This document shows positions 56,136 through 64,000 of a DNA stretch of 64,000 bases, one piece after another (the stretch's first letter is position 1; each line of letters starts with the position of its first letter). Both the position numbers and the translations under genes were made by a program. The DNA is from Spirochaetota bacterium (GTDB taxonomy: Bacteria; Spirochaetota; Brachyspiria; Brachyspirales; JACRPF01): assembly GCA_038043445.1 (NCBI GenBank), contig JBBTBY010000054.1, positions 1 to 64,000 of the forward strand. The letters are read 5' to 3'. Below the pieces are notes generated by a model that worked only from the letters and a program-made list of their open reading frames with translations, did no database searches and was not told the DNA's origin.

Positions 56136-57449
56136 GTGAAAAAGTCGACAGCCGTCATCATCGGGGCGGGGCATCGCTCGCTCCTCTACGCCGAACACGC
56201 TTTGGTAAAGCCGGATGAACTTGCGATAGTCGGCGTTGCCGAGCCCGATGACGAAAAGCGCGCGCATGCGGCGAAGGTCCACTCGGTGCCCGCCGACCGA
56301 TGCTACCGCACCGCGGAGGAATTAGCCGCTGTCCCGAAATTCGCCGACTTCGCGATAAACGGGACCATGGACAAGCTCCATGTGCCGACATCCATGGCGC
56401 TCCTGAAAGCGGGGTACGATATACTCCTCGAGAAGCCGTTCGCCACGAACGAGAAAGAGATGCTCGAACTGGTGAAGACAGCGAAGAAGCTCGGGCGGCG
56501 CATCGCGATATGCCATGTGCTTCGCTATGCGCCGTTCTATGCCGGGATAAAGAAGACGATACTCGACGGCGCCATCGGCGATATCATGAACATGCAGACG
56601 ACGGAGAACGTGAGCTATCATCACGTCGCCGCGGCGTTCATACGCGGAAAATGGGGGACAAAGAAGTACGGGGGATCGTCCTTCCTCATGGCGAAATGCT
56701 GCCACGATCTCGATATGATAACGTGGCTGAAGAGCGGCATACCGCCCGTTCGCGTGTCCAGCATGGGAAGCCGCATGTATTTCAAACCGGAAAAGGCCCC
56801 TGCCGGATCCGGCACACACTGCATGATAGACTGCCCCGCGGCGGTCGAATCGAATTGCCTTTACTCGGCGAAAAAGCATTACATCGATCACAACTGGTGG
56901 CTGTTCTACGTCTGGGACATCAACGATAAATTCCAGGGACAGAAACTGCCCGATGCCGCTGAGCGCGAAAAGAAGCTCAAGGACCCGTCATTCCCCTACG
57001 GACGCTGCGTATGGAAAACGGAAGCGGATATCATCGATCATCAGTCCGTCGTCGTCGAATTCGCCGACGGCGCGACCGCGACCCACAACCTCGTTTCCGG
57101 CGCCGCGAAGGGCGGACGGAGCATACAGATCATCGGGACGAAGGGCGAGATACGCGGTGATTTCGAGTCGGGAAAATTCGAGATCAACCGCATCGATCCG
57201 CGTTCCGATAAGGAATATTCGCAGGAACTCGTCGATACGAACATCGCCGGCGATTTCAGCGGCATTGCCGGTGCGCACGGCGGCGGTGACGCGCGGCTCA
57301 TCATGGACTTCGTCCGCGTCATGAACGGCGAAAAGCCGAGTTACTCGTATACCGGCATCGAGGATTCCGTCAACGGACATCTCACGGGTTTTTACGCAGA
57401 TAGATCGATGGAAGAGAAGCGACAGCTAGCCATGCCGCCGCTACGGTAA
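56136..57449 (+). CDS. Gfo/Idh/MocA family oxidoreductase
   Basis: 437 residues. Rossmann-like segment STAVIIGAGHRSLLYAEHAL, catalytic motif ILLEKPFATNEKE and AKCCHDLDMITWL in the second domain, which is longer than usual (insert around residues 225-300). GTG start at 56136 with GGAGG upstream. The pattern fits the myo-inositol/glycoside dehydrogenase-like group common in Lentisphaerota. Followed three bases later by the M55 aminopeptidase gene. Confidence 0.88.
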   Translation: MKKSTAVIIGAGHRSLLYAEHALVKPDELAIVGVAEPDDEKRAHAAKVHSVPADRCYRTAEELAAVPKFADFAINGTMDKLHVPTSMALLKAGYDILLEKPFATNEKEMLELVKTAKKLGRRIAICHVLRYAPFYAGIKKTILDGAIGDIMNMQTTENVSYHHVAAAFIRGKWGTKKYGGSSFLMAKCCHDLDMITWLKSGIPPVRVSSMGSRMYFKPEKAPAGSGTHCMIDCPAAVESNCLYSAKKHYIDHNWWLFYVWDINDKFQGQKLPDAAEREKKLKDPSFPYGRCVWKTEADIIDHQSVVVEFADGATATHNLVSGAAKGGRSIQIIGTKGEIRGDFESGKFEINRIDPRSDKEYSQELVDTNIAGDFSGIAGAHGGGDARLIMDFVRVMNGEKPSYSYTGIEDSVNGHLTGFYADRSMEEKRQLAMPPLR

Positions 57450-57451
57450 GC

Positions 57452-58252
57452 ATGAAAGCATACATACAGTTCGATTTTGAAGGCATTGCCGGCTTTGTTA
57501 TTCGCGATACAGAGGACAGAAACATACCTACGGTGCTTGAACGTACCCACAGAATGATGAAAATAGCCAGTGCCGAGGTTTCCGCCGCTGCGAACGGGGC
57601 ATTTGCCGCCGGGGCGGATGAAGTGGTCATTTGGGATTCTCACGGGAAAGGGAACACGCTACTCATCGAGGAGCTTCCCGAGAAGGCCGAGCTTATTACC
57701 GGAGACTATGACCGCGGGCCGTGGCTGCCGTTCTTTGAAGGCACGGATGTCGGGATATATATCGGCGGTCACGCAATGACCGGGACGCCCAGGGCCGTTA
57801 CCCCGCACACGCGTATTGAGGTCAATGGAAGGTCATACGGTGAAGTCGGCATGTTCATCCTTGAATGCGGAGCGCGCGATGTGCCGGTGGTGCTCGTGAG
57901 CGGGGATACGGCGGTTGAACGTGAGATCGCGGACATGATACCGAAAAGTAATTTTGTAGCGACAAAAGATGCCGTCGGCCCCACACTGGCAAAAAGCATT
58001 ACCCCGGCACTTTCATGCAAACGTATTTTTTCTGCGGCGCGCCGAGGCGTACGATCGCGGGCGCATATCCCGCCCTGCAGGATAACCCCGCCGTATACGT
58101 TCGGATATACCGGGTCCGGTGCGCCTCTATCGTATACGGATCCCGGCGATGATCTGCTTACCGGCTACCGCCGTTTCCTGAAAAAGCATCTCGGCTATAC
58201 CAAAGGGTGGCCCGAGTATGATCTTCAGAACGAAGATTACGGCGTTGATTGA
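57452..58252 (+). CDS. M55 family D-aminopeptidase (DppA-like)
   Basis: 266 residues. Metal ligands of DppA are all present: Asp8 and Glu10 in IQFDFEG, His64 in WDSHG, His107 in GGHAM, and Glu131 in YGEVG, with His119 near the active site. DppA cuts D-amino acid peptides, such as D-Ala-D-Ala, and forms decameric rings. Lack of a transporter nearby leaves the peptide source open. It is the last gene of the coupled pair with the Gfo/Idh/MocA gene. Confidence 0.9.
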   Translation: MKAYIQFDFEGIAGFVIRDTEDRNIPTVLERTHRMMKIASAEVSAAANGAFAAGADEVVIWDSHGKGNTLLIEELPEKAELITGDYDRGPWLPFFEGTDVGIYIGGHAMTGTPRAVTPHTRIEVNGRSYGEVGMFILECGARDVPVVLVSGDTAVEREIADMIPKSNFVATKDAVGPTLAKSITPALSCKRIFSAARRGVRSRAHIPPCRITPPYTFGYTGSGAPLSYTDPGDDLLTGYRRFLKKHLGYTKGWPEYDLQNEDYGVD

Positions 58253-58292
58253 ACGCTGAATAACATACCGTCATTAATGACAGGAGTCGTGC

Positions 58293-58643
58293 ATGTCCGA
58301 ACCGCTTAAACTCGTCCTCACCTTCCTCATCGGGGGATCGGTGGTCACGCTCGCAACGTATTTCGGTTCGAAAGGCAGCGGCATTCTTGCAGCATTCATC
58401 ACACAGTTCCCGTCGATAAGCGTGCTTGCGTTCTATATCATCTATAAGAACGGCGGCTCGCCCGCGGTGATGAATTATGTCGAAGGATTCCTCCTCGTCG
58501 TCCCTCCGTGGATACTCTATGCCGTCATCATGTATTTTTTCACTCCGCGCATCGGCGTCATCTACAGCCTTATCATCGGTGTGGGCAGTTATATGATCAC
58601 GGCGGTCGGCCTTACGAAGCTTAAGGATATTTTCTTCAAGTAG
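58293..58643 (+). CDS. Small four-helix membrane protein (DUF3147/GlpM-like)
   Basis: 116 residues with about four hydrophobic helices: LKLVLTFLIGGSVVTLATYF, GILAAFITQFPSISVLAFYI, VEGFLLVVPPWILYAVIMYF and IGVIYSLIIGVGSYMITAVG. The start has AGGAG upstream (acaggagtcgtgcATG). The pattern KGSGILAAFITQFPS is like the DUF3147/GlpM family. Function unknown. It is 40 bases after the M55 gene and 10 before the nitrilase-family gene. Confidence 0.72.
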   Translation: MSEPLKLVLTFLIGGSVVTLATYFGSKGSGILAAFITQFPSISVLAFYIIYKNGGSPAVMNYVEGFLLVVPPWILYAVIMYFFTPRIGVIYSLIIGVGSYMITAVGLTKLKDIFFK

Positions 58644-58653
58644 GGGGTTGCTC

Positions 58654-59562
58654 ATGGCTCGTTATGTCAATGTTTCGTCGATATTGTTCTCCACCCGCGC
58701 TGTACGCGGGGCGAAAGACGCCGGGGGCATCGTGCTCAAAGAGACGAGCGATGCGCTCAACAATATGCGCGGCTACAGGTTCGATCTCATCGTGCTCTCC
58801 GAGGGAGTGGAAGCGTTCGGGCAGACCAACGATACGGCGGAGGAAATTGCGAATCCCGGGCCGTTCCTTTCGCTCTATCTCGACTTTGCCGCAAAGGAGC
58901 AATGTACCATTGCCGGCTCGGTGAAGATACGCGAGAACGGACGTGCGCACAATTCCATAGCCTTCGTCACGCCGGACGGCATTGCCGGTGTCTATCACAA
59001 GACATTCCTTACCGAGGGAGAACGGGAAAGCGGTCTCGCATCGGGGAAAGGCGCCGTCGTCGTCGACACTCCGGCGGGTTCGCTCGGCGGCGCAATATGT
59101 TTCGATCTGAATTTCGATATGATACGTCAAGGATACATCGCGAACAAACCCGAGATACTCTGCTTCGCATCGATGTATCACGGCGGACTCATGCAGGGGC
59201 TCTGGGCGTATCAAAGCCGCGCGTATTTCATTTCAGCGCTCCCGTTCCTGGGCGGCGGCATCATCGATCCTTTCGGCCGTCCGGTGGCCATATCCGACTG
59301 CTATACGCCGCATCCGAGGGCGCGCATCAACCTTGACTATGTCATGGTGCATCTCGATAAAAATCGCGATCATTTCCCCGCGATAGAGAAGAAATATCGT
59401 GAAGAAGTGAGCGTCGATATCCCGGCGAACGTGGGGCCTGCACTCATCGTGAGCAATACAGAAAAGCGCACGGCCGAGGATATCGTCAGGGAGTTCGGTC
59501 TTGAAACGCTCGATGAATACATGGAGCGGTCGGTGAAGGCGAACGAGGGGAATAGGGGGTAG
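58654..59562 (+). CDS. Carbon-nitrogen hydrolase (nitrilase superfamily)
   Basis: 302 residues. The catalytic triad is Glu50 (VLSEGVEAF), Lys116 (YHKTFLTEGE) and Cys149 (GAICFDLNFD). The superfamily hydrolyses amides, ureides or nitriles in the cytoplasm; the exact group is not fixed by sequence. ATG 58654 has GGGGG upstream. The stop is followed directly, in the same frame, by a fragment of 6-phosphogluconate dehydrogenase, so the C-terminal residues may be partly accidental. Confidence 0.88.
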   Translation: MARYVNVSSILFSTRAVRGAKDAGGIVLKETSDALNNMRGYRFDLIVLSEGVEAFGQTNDTAEEIANPGPFLSLYLDFAAKEQCTIAGSVKIRENGRAHNSIAFVTPDGIAGVYHKTFLTEGERESGLASGKGAVVVDTPAGSLGGAICFDLNFDMIRQGYIANKPEILCFASMYHGGLMQGLWAYQSRAYFISALPFLGGGIIDPFGRPVAISDCYTPHPRARINLDYVMVHLDKNRDHFPAIEKKYREEVSVDIPANVGPALIVSNTEKRTAEDIVREFGLETLDEYMERSVKANEGNRG

Positions 59563-59685
59563 GCGCAGCGCGATTATTTCGGCGCGCATACGTACGAGCG
59601 CACCGACAGGAAGCGCGGCGAGTTCTTCCACACGAACTGGACGGGCCGCGGCGGGAATACGAGCGCTTCGACCTGCGTCGTGTAA
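59563..59685 (+). pseudogene. gnd: gnd remnant: C-terminus of 6-phosphogluconate dehydrogenase
   Basis: Read in the frame just after the stop at 59560-59562: [20 protein letters not shown], then [20 protein letters not shown] and TAA. This is the hallmark C-terminal tail of decarboxylating 6-phosphogluconate dehydrogenase (Gnd). The rest of the gene is not in the window. A strong terminator follows, which may originally have ended the gnd message. Confidence 0.78.
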
Positions 59686-59701
59686 AATATTCTTTGGATG
59701 T

Positions 59702-59747
59702 AAAAGACCGTCATTCTCCTTCACGGGAGGGTGGCGGTCTTTTTTTT
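59702..59747 (+). terminator. Rho-independent terminator
   Basis: AAAAGACCG (59702-59710) pairs with CGGTCTTTT (59735-59743), with inner TCTCC/GGGAG pairing, followed by a T run to about 59747. Confidence 0.88.
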
Positions 59748-59756
59748 ATACGCCCC

Positions 59757-59784
59757 TTGCGAAAACATCGCTCCATAGTATAGT
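59757..59784 (+). promoter_or_regulatory. Promoter of the VIT1-like gene
   Basis: TTGCGA (59757-59762), 16 bases, TATAGT (59779-59784), about 27 bases before ATG 59811 and just after the terminator. The same boxes and spacing precede the AraC gene at 18535. Confidence 0.55.
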
Positions 59785-59810
59785 TCGCTATCACCGTGCC
59801 GGAGGGAACA

Positions 59811-60602
59811 ATGCTCACTCGAAGTCTCGACAAAGCGCGCGATGCGTATAAGAAGAAAAGCGTCGAAGCGACAAAACAGGCGCATTCCGCCGGGGCGTGT
59901 GCGAACGAGCATCACAGCACGGGCGGGCAGTACATCAAGAGCATCATCTACGGCGGCCTTGACGGTACGATAACCACGTTCGCTGCGGTGGCGGGCGTGG
60001 CGGGTGCTTCGCTCTCGCCGGCCATAGTGCTTATCATCGGCTTCGCCAATCTCATCGCCGACGGGCTTTCCATGGCGATAGGCGACTATCTCTCCACGAA
60101 AGCGGAAAAGGAATACGAGGCCGCTGAAAAGAAGCGCGAGGAATGGGAGATCGAGCATTATCCCGAAGGCGAAAAACAGGAGCTCGTTGAGATATACGTC
60201 TCCAAAGGGATGCCGGAGAAGGATGCAACGTCGGTCGTCACTACGATATCAAAACACAAGCGTGCGTGGTCGGATATCATGATGGTCGAAGAGCTCGGCA
60301 TAGTCCCCAGTGCCGAATCGCCGCTCAAGAACGCGTTCGCCACATTCGCATCGTTCTCTGTCTTCGGATTTATCCCCATCATCGCCTATGTCTTCGCACG
60401 CGCGATACCGTTCTTCGCAGCGAACACCTTTCTCACGTCATGCGTCCTGACGGGCGCAACGCTCTTTCTCCTCGGCGCGCTCAAGACGCGCATCACCGGG
60501 CGCAACTGGTTCCTCTCGGGTCTCGAAATGTTCCTCGTGGGAAGCATAGCCGCGTCCGCAGCATATGGGATAGGGTTCCTGCTTTCGGGGCTTGCAAAGT
60601 AG
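59811..60602 (+). CDS. VIT1/CCC1-type iron/manganese transporter family protein
   Basis: 263 residues. Helices 1-2 are IKSIIYGGLDGTITTFAAVA and PAIVLIIGFANLIADGLSMAIGDYLS, with the family motif GGLDGxxTTF and NLIADGLSMAIGDYLS. Then a charged helical stretch with KAEKEYEAAEKKREEWEIEHY and three helices in the C-terminal half (ending IAASAAYGIGFLLSGLAK). It probably exports or sequesters ferrous iron or manganese across the membrane. GGAGGG before ATG 59811 sets the start rather than 59796. Confidence 0.85.
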   Translation: MLTRSLDKARDAYKKKSVEATKQAHSAGACANEHHSTGGQYIKSIIYGGLDGTITTFAAVAGVAGASLSPAIVLIIGFANLIADGLSMAIGDYLSTKAEKEYEAAEKKREEWEIEHYPEGEKQELVEIYVSKGMPEKDATSVVTTISKHKRAWSDIMMVEELGIVPSAESPLKNAFATFASFSVFGFIPIIAYVFARAIPFFAANTFLTSCVLTGATLFLLGALKTRITGRNWFLSGLEMFLVGSIAASAAYGIGFLLSGLAK

Positions 60603-60716
60603 CATCGGCGTCATCCGTGATGTCGCTTTTTCCCGTCGGCAGATGTCGTTTTCTTCCAAGACCGCACGCTCTCGCACGATTACCTTTTGCCGTATCACCT
60701 GTGCCTCAGGAATACC

Positions 60717-62558
60717 ATGTTCGAACGATCGAATGATATCATCGCGGATTCGCTCATATCCTGCGATGCCTATCACCCGTTCCCGACATATGATGAGCGT
60801 GCGCTCTGGTCGAACCCCGCTTTCGCGTGGGCCATCGCCGAGGGTGTTCGGTACGCAGGACGTTCCCGGCCCATCCTGCCTGCCGTACGCTATATGGACT
60901 TCGCCCGCGACGGCAACCGCTCCCGCTACGAGGCGATATACTTCGAACGGCGCAGCGCGCTCGCTTCGCTCCTTATCGCGGAATGCGTCGAACATAACGG
61001 CCGCTTCATCGATGACATCATCGATCTTGCCTGGGCCGTCTGCGAGGAGACGAGCTGGGTCATTCCCGCACATAACGGCCACGATGCGAAAGCCCCGCGT
61101 GCGCTCCCCGACATCGAGGCGGACATCTACATCGATCTTTTCTCCGCGGCGACAGGATCGCTCCTCTCCTGGCTCTGGTATTTCATGCACGATATCCTCG
61201 ACACGAAAAGCCCCCTCATCGCCCGGCGCATCGAGCTCGAAGTGAAGCGGCGCATACTCGACCCGTACCTCACCGGGCGTTTTCAATGGACGGGGCTCTT
61301 CGGCGGTTTTGTGAACAACTGGAACCCGTGGATCAATTCGAACGTACTCCCGGCATTCCTCCTGCTTGAACATGACAGCGCGCGAAGAACGGCGGGCATT
61401 GCGCGGACGCTTCAAAGCGTCGATCGTTTCATTGCAGGCTATCACCCCGACGGGGGCTGCGACGAAGGCCCCGGCTACTGGAACGCCGCGGGTGCATCGC
61501 TCTTCGATCATCTCGATATGCTCCGCGGTGCGGCGAAGGGCATCGATGCGTTCTCCGATCCCCTCATCGCCAATATCGGCAGATACATCATGCGCATGCA
61601 TATCGCAGATGACTATTTCGTCAACTTCGCGGATTCCGGGACGAAGCTCTCCGTCTCTTCCGATCTCATACACCGTTACGGAAAGGCCGTCGGGGATGAT
61701 GGACTCGCCCAGTTCGGCGCATCGTTCTTCGGGTCCGAAACGCAGAAGAGATCGGATTCATGGATGTTCTACCGCACGCTCTGTGCACTGTTCAATTCGC
61801 CTGAGAACGCGACGGTGCGTGCAAAACCGCCGCTCCTCCTTCATTCCTGGATGGACGGCATAGAGGTCATGACGGCCCGCGAGCATGAAGGCTCACGCGA
61901 CGGGCTCTTCGTCGCCGCAAAGGGCGGTCACAATGCGGAAAGCCATAATCACAACGACGTGGGCTCTTTCATCGTCTACGCGGACGGAAAGCCCGTGCTC
62001 ATCGATGTGGGAGTGGAGACCTACACGCGCAAAACCTTCAGCAAAGAGCGCTATGAGATATGGACGATGCGTTCGCCGTACCATAATCTGCCCGTGGTGA
62101 ACGGCATCGAACAGTCGGCGGGGAGAAGTTTCGCCGCACGGGACGTGCACTGCACACAGGATGCATCGCGCTCATCGCTTTCCATGGACATTGCTTCGGC
62201 ATATCCGCCGTCAGCCGGCATAGAACGCTGGCATCGCACGGTAACGCTTGACCGCACGGAACGCGCCGTCATCATGAGCGATGAACTTTCCCTCGCATCG
62301 CCGGGCACCATCGCTTTTTCGCTCATGACATCGCGAACGGTGCGTATCGAGGGGAACGATATCCTCCTCACGGCAGCGGGCGAGCGGACGGTTTGCATAC
62401 GCGCCGAAGGCCTTGCGTACGACATTGTCATCGAACCGATATCGCTTGCCGATGATAAGCTTCGCGAATCCTGGGGCGAAAGCGTATCACGGATACTGCT
62501 CCGCATACACGGTGCGCTCAAAAATGGCGTATTCACCATGCGGATATCCATCGTATGA
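60717..62558 (+). CDS. Heparinase II/III-like polysaccharide lyase family protein
   Basis: 614 residues, no signal peptide. The N-terminal half is an alpha/alpha toroid (VNNWNPWINSNVLPAFLL, YHPDGGCDEGPGYWNAAG); the C-terminal half has the heparinase II/III signature GGHNAESHNHNDVGSFIVYAD at about residue 400 and a beta-sandwich (VTLDRTERAVIMSDEL). Family members cleave uronic-acid glycosaminoglycans or alginate by beta-elimination. The N-terminal GCDEGPGYWN is a further conserved-looking segment. AGGAATACC precedes ATG 60717. Lacking a signal peptide, it may act on internalised oligosaccharides. Confidence 0.85.
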   Translation: MFERSNDIIADSLISCDAYHPFPTYDERALWSNPAFAWAIAEGVRYAGRSRPILPAVRYMDFARDGNRSRYEAIYFERRSALASLLIAECVEHNGRFIDDIIDLAWAVCEETSWVIPAHNGHDAKAPRALPDIEADIYIDLFSAATGSLLSWLWYFMHDILDTKSPLIARRIELEVKRRILDPYLTGRFQWTGLFGGFVNNWNPWINSNVLPAFLLLEHDSARRTAGIARTLQSVDRFIAGYHPDGGCDEGPGYWNAAGASLFDHLDMLRGAAKGIDAFSDPLIANIGRYIMRMHIADDYFVNFADSGTKLSVSSDLIHRYGKAVGDDGLAQFGASFFGSETQKRSDSWMFYRTLCALFNSPENATVRAKPPLLLHSWMDGIEVMTAREHEGSRDGLFVAAKGGHNAESHNHNDVGSFIVYADGKPVLIDVGVETYTRKTFSKERYEIWTMRSPYHNLPVVNGIEQSAGRSFAARDVHCTQDASRSSLSMDIASAYPPSAGIERWHRTVTLDRTERAVIMSDELSLASPGTIAFSLMTSRTVRIEGNDILLTAAGERTVCIRAEGLAYDIVIEPISLADDKLRESWGESVSRILLRIHGALKNGVFTMRISIV

Positions 62559-62578
62559 TGCCCTGTCATGGAGAACGC

Positions 62579-63025
62579 TTACCGGTGTTCCGCTATCAGT
62601 GTAAGGACCTTTTCTGCTGATGCGTGAACGTCCAGTCCCTTCCCGAGCGGTCCTGTCACACCGATGAGAAGCGTCTTCGCCCCCATGGTTGTCTCGATAT
62701 AATCAAGAAATACCGTGAGCGGGAGCGCGTGCGTGGAGAACGATATGCCGCCGACACTGTCACGGTCGATGACGCGTACCGCCTGAGCACCCTCCGGCAC
62801 CTGCACATCGCCCGATGCTGGCGATACCGCATCGATGATGACGACGAGTTCTGGCGAGAGCTCGCGCAAAAGCCCTGAAAAATTCTCGGGAACGACACCG
62901 CATTCGATGAAGGCGATATCATCATGATCTTTTGCAAGACGTTTAAGCGCGCGGAGCACACGCATGCCGTGAACATCATGGGGTATCGTTTCGTCGCCGA
63001 CGCCGAGTATCGCTACGCGTACCAT
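62579..63025 (-). CDS. Hydrogenase maturation protease (HycI/HyaD type)
   Basis: 148 residues. MVRVAILGVGDETIPHDVHG replaces the usual GxGNxLxxDDGxG; the metal-type positions Asp/Glu and His (DETIPHD, VVIIDAVSPASGDV, FSTHALPLTVFLDYI) are recognisable. It cuts the C-terminal tail of the large [NiFe]-hydrogenase subunit after Ni insertion. Its place right after the hydrogenase-type ferredoxin and membrane subunit genes on the same strand supports this role. Confidence 0.84.
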   Translation of the reverse strand: MVRVAILGVGDETIPHDVHGMRVLRALKRLAKDHDDIAFIECGVVPENFSGLLRELSPELVVIIDAVSPASGDVQVPEGAQAVRVIDRDSVGGISFSTHALPLTVFLDYIETTMGAKTLLIGVTGPLGKGLDVHASAEKVLTLIAEHR

Positions 63026-63036
63026 CGGCGTTCAGA

Positions 63037-63387
63037 TCATTTCTGGACGGTAAAAAGCGATTTCTTATCGAGCGCGGCAAGCTCGTAATCGTTCGAAATG
63101 GCGAGTGCGTCCTTCGGGCAGGACTCCACGCATTGCGCGCAGTAGATGCAGCGGTCAAGCCAATTATCGAGCTCGTATTTCTTCTCGCCGATGGTCTTCA
63201 CTTCAAGCGCGAACGACGGGCATACGCGCACGCATATCTTGCAGCCGATGCACTTCTCAGGGATGAATTTGATGCGCCCGCGGTAATTCTCGGGGAGCGC
63301 GGGTTTTTCGAACGGATACATCTCGGTGGCGGCCTTCTTTGAAAGCCGGCTTATCATCTCGCCCAGTACTTTTCCCGGTAATTTCAT
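63037..63387 (-). CDS. Two-cluster 4Fe-4S ferredoxin-type hydrogenase/complex I subunit (NuoI/EchF-like)
   Basis: 116 residues from ATG 63387. Two classic cluster motifs: CIGCKICVRVCP and CIYCAQCVESCP. N-terminus LPGKVLGEMISRLSKKAATEMYPFEKP matches the membrane-associated helix and Y-P-F/E motif of NuoI, EchF and related subunits. It relays electrons in a group 4 [NiFe] hydrogenase or complex-I-like enzyme. Overlaps the membrane subunit gene by four bases. Confidence 0.87.
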   Translation of the reverse strand: MKLPGKVLGEMISRLSKKAATEMYPFEKPALPENYRGRIKFIPEKCIGCKICVRVCPSFALEVKTIGEKKYELDNWLDRCIYCAQCVESCPKDALAISNDYELAALDKKSLFTVQK

Positions 63388-64000
63388 TGTATGAACCCCC
63401 GCACGATGATGCTCACGAAGAGCTGTGCTATGCCCACCGGCGCGAGGTATTTCCAACAGAACGCTATCATCTGTTCGATGCGTACGCGGCCGAGCGCCGT
63501 TTTCATGAGTACGAGGAACATCAGTACGAAAAGCGTCTTTGCGAAGAAGAGCGGTATGCTCGCAAGGAGGGGAAGGCCGAAATCGCCGCCCATGAACACC
63601 GCGCCGAGGAGCGCTGCGCCTGCAACGAGCTCTATGTCCGTGGTAAGCTTGAAGAAACCGAAGAGACGTCCGCCGTATTCGGCGAACGTACCGCTCGCCA
63701 GTTCCGTTTCCGCCTCGGGAATATCGAACGGTATGCGCTCAAGCTTGCCCTGGAGCGCAACGACGGCGACGAAGAAACCAGGGATGTTCACGAGAAGAAG
63801 GAGCGGGTTATGCGAATAGAACGCGCTTATCTCGGAGATGCTCCATGACCCGGCGAGTACCGCGGGACTTATGACGGCTACCATGAGCGGCACTTCGTAC
63901 GCGAAGAGCTGCGTTATGACGCGAACCGCGCCCACCGCAGGATACGGACTTCCCGAGCTCCAGCCGCCGAGAAAGAACGCGAGCGTGGGAAGCGTAAGGA
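63384..64000 (-). CDS. NuoH/EchB-like membrane subunit of a group 4 hydrogenase (N-terminus beyond the window)
   Basis: Runs through the right edge; at least 205 residues visible. Hydrophobic helices and the NuoH landmark FDIPEAETELASGTFAEYGG (in loop 3, the quinone-site region of complex I), followed by MKTALGRVRIEQMIAFCWKYL and LFVSIIVRGFIQ at the end. ATG/GTG at 63935 is not the true start because the frame continues upstream with FFLGGWSSGSPYPAVG. Encodes the subunit homologous to NuoH that holds the hydrophilic and membrane parts together. Confidence 0.88.
   Translation of the reverse strand, partial: LTLPTLAFFLGGWSSGSPYPAVGAVRVITQLFAYEVPLMVAVISPAVLAGSWSISEISAFYSHNPLLLLVNIPGFFVAVVALQGKLERIPFDIPEAETELASGTFAEYGGRLFGFFKLTTDIELVAGAALLGAVFMGGDFGLPLLASIPLFFAKTLFVLMFLVLMKTALGRVRIEQMIAFCWKYLAPVGIAQLFVSIIVRGFIQ

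Noticed and set aside
59563-59685. C-terminal extension of the nitrilase-family protein
   Set aside because: A TAG stop precedes it and the sequence is a distinct Gnd tail; a readthrough product has no support.

Overview
The window looks like a chromosomal segment from an uncultured, GC-moderate Gram-negative bacterium with a carbohydrate-degrading lifestyle. Content (secreted glycan-active proteins with DUF4838, DUF4091-like and F5/8-type domains, five Gfo/Idh/MocA dehydrogenases, AraC and GntR/LacI hybrid regulators, a heparinase II/III-like protein) is typical of Lentisphaerota/PVC and some uncultured Spirochaetota. The unusually short SMC without a recognisable hinge is reminiscent of spirochaetes. 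No rRNA or tRNA gene was seen, so the phylum stays open.

Layout. 1-6.7 kb (minus): a class III cyclase/Ser-Thr kinase/TPR fusion running off the left edge, then smc. 6.9-18.4 kb (plus): an unknown tail-anchored protein, then a catabolic block with four Gfo/Idh/MocA oxidoreductases, a beta-helix (GH110-like) protein, a URO-D family protein, an alkaline-phosphatase-like protein and an enolase-superfamily sugar-acid dehydratase, followed by an AraC regulator. 19.4-29.2 kb (minus): three secreted or glycosidase-like proteins (one frameshifted), a polysaccharide pyruvyl transferase-like protein and a second AraC regulator. 29.2-31.4 kb: a decayed IS91-type element with repeats. 31.4-40.7 kb (minus): one apparent operon with CBM/F5-8/DUF4091-like protein, GH32-like enzyme, GntR/LacI hybrid regulator, an internally deleted glycosidase, GH36 alpha-galactosidase and an esterase, read from a consensus promoter that overlaps an AraR-like operator. 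40.9-45.4 kb (plus): HD-GYP protein, then ECF sigma, zinc anti-sigma and a secreted caspase/CsgG-like/kelch protein. 45.7-58.6 kb (plus): a second GntR/LacI regulator with its own operator-promoter, five secreted or esterase genes, a sulfatase remnant, a fifth Gfo/Idh/MocA, an M55 D-aminopeptidase and a small membrane protein. 58.6-64 kb: nitrilase-family amidase, gnd remnant, VIT1-like transporter, heparinase-like protein, and the end of a group 4 [NiFe]-hydrogenase locus on the minus strand.

How the parts fit. Extracellular or periplasmic carbohydrate-active proteins would release oligosaccharides and esters, the Gfo/Idh/MocA enzymes and the dehydratase would process sugars or sugar acids, and each block carries its own AraC or GntR/LacI sensor. 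Two themes recur: GC-rich hairpin repeats that sit in intergenic DNA and, twice, in frame inside the kinase gene; and several gene remnants (nadE start, gnd end, a sulfatase reduced to its two ends, a glycosidase missing its middle, a frameshifted transposase), which point either to active gene erosion or to assembly collapse.
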